Assembly: GCA_946887085.1 (NCBI GenBank)
Contig: CAMPKG010000098.1
Location: 1 to 10,309 of the forward strand
DNA: 10,309 bases
Source: an uncultured Sphingobacteriales bacterium
GTDB taxonomy: Bacteria > Bacteroidota > Bacteroidia > Chitinophagales > Chitinophagaceae
Reading direction: 5' to 3'
How positions within the stretch are numbered: the stretch's first letter is position 1; each line of letters starts with the position of its first letter. The notes below the pieces were generated by a model, which was not told where the DNA came from, did no database searches, and worked only from the letters and a program-made list of their open reading frames with translations. A program made the translations under genes and the position numbers. Below, in pieces: positions 5,611 to 10,309 of the stretch.

Positions 5611-6234
5611 ATGGAACCTCTTACTAAAATACTCGGTGCGTCCGTGGAACTGTTCCGGCAGTATGGCTTCAAAGCCATCACCATGGATGATATCGCGCGC
5701 AGGGCGGGTATTTCTAAAAAGACGCTCTACCAGCACTTTGCCAACAAGCAGGAAATCGTGAACGAATCGGTGATGTGGTACAAGAACCGGCTGTGTGAGA
5801 ACTGCGAACTCGTAGCCAACCAGGCCGAAAACGCTGTAGAAGCTTTTGTGAAGACCCAGCAACTGATGGACCAGGTTTATAAACAGACCAACCCCGGCGC
5901 TATCATGGAGATGCAAAGATTCTTCCCTGAAGCGTATGAGCTGTTTCGTGCTACACTGCAGGAAAAAGACCTCGTGATCATTAAACAAATACTCCAGCGG
6001 GGTATAGATGAAGGATTGTTCCGCCCCGATATCAATGCCGATCTGCTGGGCCGCTACAGGCTGGAGACCTCGCTGATCATGTTCCAGCAAAACCTGCTGG
6101 TTAACGAGCGCTACGATCTGATGTTCGTAACCCACGAGATCTGCGAGCACTTCCTGTACGGCATCATGACACCGAAAGGAGAAAAATTATACCAGAAATA
6201 CAAAGACAAATATCTAAAGCCAGTTGTAAAATGA
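5611..6234 (+). CDS. TetR/AcrR-family transcriptional regulator of the efflux operon
   Basis: This 207-residue protein has an N-terminal TetR-type helix-turn-helix (about 8-50) with AITMDDIARRAGISKKTLYQ (22-41) followed by HFANKQEIV, the family's typical DNA-binding core. The helical C-terminal part (about 55-205) is the ligand and dimer domain and shows no recognisable signature, so the inducer is unknown. The frame is open upstream to 5443, but the start at ATG 5611 (MEPLTKIL) fits the usual distance to the helix-turn-helix and lies after the palindrome; an earlier start would place the operator inside the gene. Its TGA overlaps the ATG of the TolC-like gene (ATGA, 6231-6234), so regulator and pump are translated from one message and repression would be autoregulatory. 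Confidence 0.95.
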   Translation: MEPLTKILGASVELFRQYGFKAITMDDIARRAGISKKTLYQHFANKQEIVNESVMWYKNRLCENCELVANQAENAVEAFVKTQQLMDQVYKQTNPGAIMEMQRFFPEAYELFRATLQEKDLVIIKQILQRGIDEGLFRPDINADLLGRYRLETSLIMFQQNLLVNERYDLMFVTHEICEHFLYGIMTPKGEKLYQKYKDKYLKPVVK

Positions 6235-7565
6235 GACGACTATACTTATCATTGATCACACTACTACTACCCGCCCTCACCATTGCACAGGAGCCTATCG
6301 CACTAAGCCTGGAGGATGCGATGAATTTTGCGGTGAAGAATAATCTGACCGCAAAAAATGCAAGATTGGATATACTGCTACAGGAAGCAAAAAATGCCGA
6401 GATAACCGGCATAGCGTTGCCGCAGGTAAAAGGGCAAGGCCAGTTTACTGACTACCTGAATCCTATGAAGTCCTTCATCCCGGGAGACTTCGTCGGAGCG
6501 CCCGGAACTTTTATTCCTGTCCAGTTTACCCCGAAGTACAACGTAACTGCAAACGGGCAGGCATCGCAGATACTGTTTGACGGCAGCGTGTTTGTTGCAT
6601 TGCAGGCGCGCAAAACCATCATCAGCCTATTTGAGCAGAATGCAAAACTTACTGAGGAAGACATCAGGTATGAGGTGCAAAAAGCTTATTACTCATTCGT
6701 GATTGCACAGCGTCAGTACGACATCCTCAAAGCTGCATTAAAGAACTCAAGAGAGATTCTCGCCGATATCGTTGCTATGCGCAACGCAGGCTTTGTTGAA
6801 AAGATTGATGTGGACAGGACAACGCTCCAGGTGAATAACCTCGCAACAGACAGCATACGTATCGGCGGTATGATCAATACATCAGAACAGTTACTGAAAT
6901 ACCGACTGGGTATGCCAATGGATCGTGCGATAGTGCTAACTGATACCGTTGTGGAGAATACAGTAAACAGCGCAAGAGAAATATTGGCGCAGGAAGCTAA
7001 TTATATCAACCGTACGGAATTTGGCTTGCTTCAAACGCAGCTTAAATTAAACCAATACGACTTGAAAAGACATCGTTTATCAGGCTTGCCTTCATTGGCA
7101 GCATTTGCGAATGCAGGCTACAACTTCGCAACGAATGATTTTGACCAGGTAACACAATTCAGAAAGTACTATCAGTTCAGTTCTTTCTGGGGGCTGAATC
7201 TGAACGTGCCCATCTTCGATGGTATGCAAAGGCGCAACAGGGTGAAACAAGCCAAAATAGCTGTGGAAAAAACGCAGAATGACATTGAGAATCTGAAACT
7301 GGGAATCGATTTTCAGTCTGAACAATCGAGGACTACGCTAAAAAATTCACTGTTAGCGCTTGAAAGCCAGAAAAAGAATATGGAGCTGGGAAACACCGTA
7401 CTGGACCTTGCACAAAGAAAATACAAAGAAGGCGTGGGCAGCAATATGGAAGTAACGCAAGCTCAGTCAGAATTGCTACAGGCACAATCTAATTATTTCC
7501 AGGCACTGCTCGATGTCGTGAACAGTCAATCTGATCTTCAACGAGCGCTGGGAGATTTTAAATAA
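6231..7565 (+). CDS. TolC-family outer membrane efflux protein
   Basis: This 444-residue protein has a signal peptide (MRRLYLSLITLLLPALTIAQ, cleavage probably near residue 19-20). Two similar TolC-type halves follow, beginning with LSLEDAMNFAVKNNLTAKNA (about 25-44), typical of the outer membrane efflux protein family. Members form a trimeric barrel-and-tunnel channel through the outer membrane and periplasm and pair with an adaptor and an inner-membrane pump. Long periplasmic helices are visible in both halves, including AQRKYKEGVGSNMEVTQAQS near 390-410, the usual repeat-two signature. Length is normal. The start overlaps the tetR stop (ATGA), and the stop (TAA 7563-7565) shares a base with the first ATG of the adaptor frame. 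It is the outer membrane part of the pump encoded downstream. Confidence 0.94.
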   Translation: MRRLYLSLITLLLPALTIAQEPIALSLEDAMNFAVKNNLTAKNARLDILLQEAKNAEITGIALPQVKGQGQFTDYLNPMKSFIPGDFVGAPGTFIPVQFTPKYNVTANGQASQILFDGSVFVALQARKTIISLFEQNAKLTEEDIRYEVQKAYYSFVIAQRQYDILKAALKNSREILADIVAMRNAGFVEKIDVDRTTLQVNNLATDSIRIGGMINTSEQLLKYRLGMPMDRAIVLTDTVVENTVNSAREILAQEANYINRTEFGLLQTQLKLNQYDLKRHRLSGLPSLAAFANAGYNFATNDFDQVTQFRKYYQFSSFWGLNLNVPIFDGMQRRNRVKQAKIAVEKTQNDIENLKLGIDFQSEQSRTTLKNSLLALESQKKNMELGNTVLDLAQRKYKEGVGSNMEVTQAQSELLQAQSNYFQALLDVVNSQSDLQRALGDFK

Positions 7566-7603
7566 TGAAACTATCAACACAAACTTTTCATAAAAAACAT
7601 AGC

Positions 7604-8677
7604 ATGAAACGCTCAGTCTATTTATTAATTGCCACCACTATAATACTCGCTGCCTGCGGCGAAAAAACAGTCAACAAGACTGAAGAACTGGCCAAGCTCA
7701 AAAAAGAACGCTCGGAACTGGATAAAAAGATCGCAGCGCTGGAAGGCGACGTCGCTAAGGCAACGCCAGGTAAAGGCACGCCCATATCTACAATGACGGT
7801 GACCCGTTCCGCATTCAGCGCTTATATCGATGTGCAAGGCCAGATAACAGGAGATGAAAACGTGCTGGCTACCTCGCAAGCAGCAGGAATCGTAACGAGG
7901 ATAATGGTACGGCCGGGGCAAACCGTTAGCAAGGGCCAAACGCTAGCTGTGTTAGACGCTGCCGCCGTAGAACAGCAAATCAAAGCAGCCGAAGCACAAG
8001 CCAGTCTTGCAAAATCCGTTTATGAGCGATATCAAAAACTTTGGGCACAGAACGTAGGCACCGAAATTCAATTACTTAAAGCCAAGGCAGATTATGAATT
8101 TGCAGCAAAGTCATTATCGGCTCTGCAAGCTCAACGTGCAATGTCCACCATCAAATCACCGATCAGCGGGGTTGTTGATGCAATCGTGCCGGGGGTAATG
8201 GGTATCCAAGTGGTGAATCAAAGCGCGCTGAAAGCAAAAGCTACACTAGGCGAGAACTACCTCGGCAAAGTAAAACAGGGCGATCCTGTGAAACTGATCT
8301 TTACAGAAACAGGGGATACTATTAATAACAAACTGAGCTATGTTGCAAAAGCTATCGACCCGGTGTCACGCGCGTTCCAGGTAGAGGTAAACCTCGGCAG
8401 CAACAAAAATCTCAGCCCGAACATGAGTACGCGCATGCAGATAGCCAACTACCGCAGTGATGCTTCCATTGCAGTTCCTATCCGCGTGGTGCAGAGCACA
8501 CCGGACGGAGACTTTGTTTATATCGTAGATGGCAATAAAGCAAAAGTTGTTCGCGTGGTGAAGGGCCGTACTTCCGAGGGATATGTTGAAATAGTAAGTG
8601 GCCTTAAAGACGGTGATGTAGTGATCACCGAAGGTTTTGAAGACCTGGAGAATGGCGAAGTTGTAGCCATGCAATAA
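7604..8677 (+). CDS. RND efflux periplasmic adaptor (HlyD/AcrA family), lipoprotein
   Basis: Membrane fusion proteins of this family bridge the inner-membrane pump and the outer membrane channel. The start at ATG 7604 gives 357 residues beginning with the lipoprotein signal MKRSVYLLIATTIILAAC (lipobox LAAC, lipidated Cys18). A charged coiled coil follows (about 22-52), then the first half of the lipoyl-like domain with AGIVTRIMVRPGQTVSKGQT (94-113). An alpha-helical hairpin comes next (about 120-172), then the returning lipoyl half with SPISGVVDAIVPG, and beta-barrel and membrane-proximal domains to the end. An alternative ATG at 7565, overlapping the TolC-like stop as TAATG, would add 13 residues before the signal peptide. 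I prefer 7604 because it gives a compact signal peptide and follows an A-rich stretch. The coiled coil between lipid anchor and adaptor domain is longer than in AcrA. Confidence 0.92.
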   Translation: MKRSVYLLIATTIILAACGEKTVNKTEELAKLKKERSELDKKIAALEGDVAKATPGKGTPISTMTVTRSAFSAYIDVQGQITGDENVLATSQAAGIVTRIMVRPGQTVSKGQTLAVLDAAAVEQQIKAAEAQASLAKSVYERYQKLWAQNVGTEIQLLKAKADYEFAAKSLSALQAQRAMSTIKSPISGVVDAIVPGVMGIQVVNQSALKAKATLGENYLGKVKQGDPVKLIFTETGDTINNKLSYVAKAIDPVSRAFQVEVNLGSNKNLSPNMSTRMQIANYRSDASIAVPIRVVQSTPDGDFVYIVDGNKAKVVRVVKGRTSEGYVEIVSGLKDGDVVITEGFEDLENGEVVAMQ

Positions 8678-8701
8678 ATATCACCACCGTAAAAAGTTTT
8701 T

Positions 8702-10309
8702 ATGAAAGACGTATTCAAAGAGTTTAAACCTTCCAGCTGGTCGATAGACAACCGGACAGCTATATATATCCTTTCGGTCATTATTACCCTTGCGGGTTTG
8801 ATGACCTACCTCAACCTGCCGAAGGAGCAGTTCCCGGAGATAAAGATGCCACAGATCATCGTGCAGACTTTCAACCCCGGTACTTCTCCTGAGAACATGG
8901 AGAACCTGGTGACCAAGCCGATAGAAAAAGAGGTGAAGAACCTTACCGGTGTGAAGAAAGTTACCAGCAATTCTTTCCAGGATTTCTCAGTGGTGATCGT
9001 CGAGTTCAACACCGACGTGGAAGTGGACAAGGCCAAGCAGGATGTAAAGGACGCGGTAGATAAAGCGCGCCCCGAGCTGCCGCAAAACCTGCCCAACGAG
9101 CCCGAGGTAAATGACATCGACCTTTCGGAGTTCCCCATATTGTATGTGAACATCTCAGGTAATTACGACCTGAACACACTGAAGAAATATGCAGACGAAG
9201 TACAGGATGAAATAGAAGAGCTGAAAGAAGTAAAGCGTGTAGATATTGTCGGTGCGCTGGAGCGCGAAATACAGATCAACGTGGATATGTACAGGATGGC
9301 TGCCGCGGGTTTCACCTTTGGCGACATCGAGAACGCTGTGGCTTACGAAAATATTTCTTCTACGCCGGGCCTCGTATCGATGAACAACCAGAAACGTATC
9401 CTCAGTGTGCGTAACGAGTTCAAAACCGCAGACCAGATAGGCAACCTTATAGTAAAGAACCAGCATGGTAAAGCCTTGTACATCCGCGACCTCGCCGAAG
9501 TAAGGGACAATTTCGAAGAGCAGGAGAGCTATGCCCGCCTCGACGGTAAGAACGTGATCACCCTTAACGTCATCAAGGCCAAAGGCGAGAACCTCATCGA
9601 AGCATCGGACAAGATCGTTGCGCTGATGGATAAGATGCAGAAAGAAGACCTGCCTAAGGACCTGAGCATTGTTATTACCGGCGACCAATCGGACGCCACG
9701 CGTACTACAGTGCACGATCTTATCAATACCATCATCATCGGCTTCCTGCTGGTAACGATCATCCTGATGTTCTTCATGGGTGTGACCAATGCTTTGTTTG
9801 TGGCGCTGTCAGTTCCCTTGTCTTGTGCTATCGCCTTCCTGTTCATGCCGGCTATCGGGTTTACGCTCAACATGATCGTGTTGTTCTCATTCCTGCTGGC
9901 GCTGGGGATAGTGGTAGATGATGCCATCGTGGTCATCGAAAATACACACCGTATATATGACAACGGCAAGATGCCGATCAAGAAAGCAGCGAAGATGGCA
10001 ACAGGTGAAGTTTTCCTCCCGGTACTTACAGGTACGCTTACTACTTTGATACCTTTCATTCCACTGGCTTTCTGGGATGGTGTTATTGGCGAGTTCATGT
10101 TCTTCCTGCCGGTAACGCTTATCATCACCCTGCTTGCGTCATTGTTTGTTGCCTATATCATTAACCCTGTGTTCGCGGTGGATTTCATGAAACCGCACCA
10201 ACATGTTGACCATATCCGCAAACCAAAGTGGACGAAACGTGATAAAGTAACCCTGATCATCTTCCTGGCAATTGCTGCTATCTGTTACCTGGCACAGGCA
10301 TTGGGTATG
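8702..10309 (+). CDS. RND-family multidrug efflux transporter (AcrB-like), 3' end beyond the window
   Basis: The inner-membrane pump uses the proton gradient to drive drugs or other compounds from the periplasm or membrane into the TolC-like channel. The frame is open for 536 codons to the right edge, about half of a typical 1,000-1,100-residue RND protein. Visible parts are TM1 (about 18-38) after a short amphipathic N-terminus, then the first periplasmic porter region (about 40-335) starting FPEIKMPQIIVQTFNPGTSP. TM2-TM6 follow from about 341, and TM4 contains LGIVVDDAIVVIENTHR (401-417) with the paired aspartates D406-D407 needed for proton relay. The post-TM6 region begins near 495. ATG at 8702 lies 24 bases after the adaptor stop. 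Whether it exports drugs, lipids or other compounds cannot be told from this half. Confidence 0.95.
   Translation, partial: MKDVFKEFKPSSWSIDNRTAIYILSVIITLAGLMTYLNLPKEQFPEIKMPQIIVQTFNPGTSPENMENLVTKPIEKEVKNLTGVKKVTSNSFQDFSVVIVEFNTDVEVDKAKQDVKDAVDKARPELPQNLPNEPEVNDIDLSEFPILYVNISGNYDLNTLKKYADEVQDEIEELKEVKRVDIVGALEREIQINVDMYRMAAAGFTFGDIENAVAYENISSTPGLVSMNNQKRILSVRNEFKTADQIGNLIVKNQHGKALYIRDLAEVRDNFEEQESYARLDGKNVITLNVIKAKGENLIEASDKIVALMDKMQKEDLPKDLSIVITGDQSDATRTTVHDLINTIIIGFLLVTIILMFFMGVTNALFVALSVPLSCAIAFLFMPAIGFTLNMIVLFSFLLALGIVVDDAIVVIENTHRIYDNGKMPIKKAAKMATGEVFLPVLTGTLTTLIPFIPLAFWDGVIGEFMFFLPVTLIITLLASLFVAYIINPVFAVDFMKPHQHVDHIRKPKWTKRDKVTLIIFLAIAAICYLAQALGM

Noticed and set aside
5521..6150. 209-codon minus-strand frame across tetR
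   Set aside because: It lies entirely antisense to the tetR gene, includes the operator, and has no recognisable domain.
6231..8677. Apparent lower GC in parts of the TolC and adaptor genes than in tetR and the RND gene, as a sign of transfer
   Set aside because: Only a few 60-base lines were counted by hand (for example 21/60 GC at 7021-7080 but 30/60 at 7381-7440). The variation within the gene is as large as the difference, so no conclusion is drawn.
9155..10128. Two long minus-strand frames within the RND gene
   Set aside because: They are antisense to a clear AcrB-like protein with the expected transmembrane Asp pair. Long antisense frames are common in high-codon-bias genes.

Overview
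The window looks like chromosomal DNA from a Bacteroidota member, most likely a Chitinophagaceae-like organism. Three things point there: promoter elements of the Bacteroidota -7 type (TAnnTTTG) in front of several genes, the almost complete absence of Shine-Dalgarno sequences, and gene content that includes a bacterial GGGPS/PcrB-family prenyltransferase, a short acidic DUF2795-like protein and a TetR-TolC-adaptor-RND efflux operon. No tRNA, rRNA, CRISPR array, insertion sequence or phage gene was seen. The family assignment is inferred from gene content; no marker gene was compared.

Layout. Positions 1-218 hold the almost complete end of a DUF2795-like gene on the + strand, followed by a clean intrinsic terminator (241-267). 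Positions 268-987 contain no convincing gene. This stretch holds a hairpin, a minus-strand promoter-like element with a possible 18-residue ORF, and a run of four small palindromes behind the next gene. From 988 to 5509 every gene lies on the minus strand. Read in the direction of transcription they are: a membrane-anchored endonuclease/exonuclease/phosphatase (EEP) protein, two tandem MscL channels, a GGGPS-like enzyme, then (after a new promoter) rpmH, rnpA and a PAP2 lipid phosphatase. From 5611 to the right edge the + strand carries a TetR regulator, a TolC-type outer membrane protein, a lipoprotein HlyD-type adaptor, and the first half of an RND pump that runs off the window.

How the parts work together. 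rpmH-rnpA is the common bacterial L34/RNase P protein pair, extended here by a PAP2 phosphatase. The EEP, MscL, GGGPS and PAP2 genes are all connected with the membrane or lipids but do not form a known pathway. The efflux genes encode a complete tripartite pump whose regulator is the first gene of its own operon. The ORFs overlap at the tetR/tolC junction (ATGA) and the tolC/adaptor junction (TAATG, or 39 nt further in if the internal adaptor start is used). A 38-bp palindrome with a single mismatched pair lies just before tetR and covers most of its -7 element, which strongly suggests autorepression.

The observations most worth a second look are that operator/promoter overlap with an almost leaderless tetR start, the rnpA reading frame whose only suitable start codon is ATT, the tandem mscL pair, and the structured non-coding stretch at 776-973. 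I did not find convincing evidence of a wholly undescribed system.
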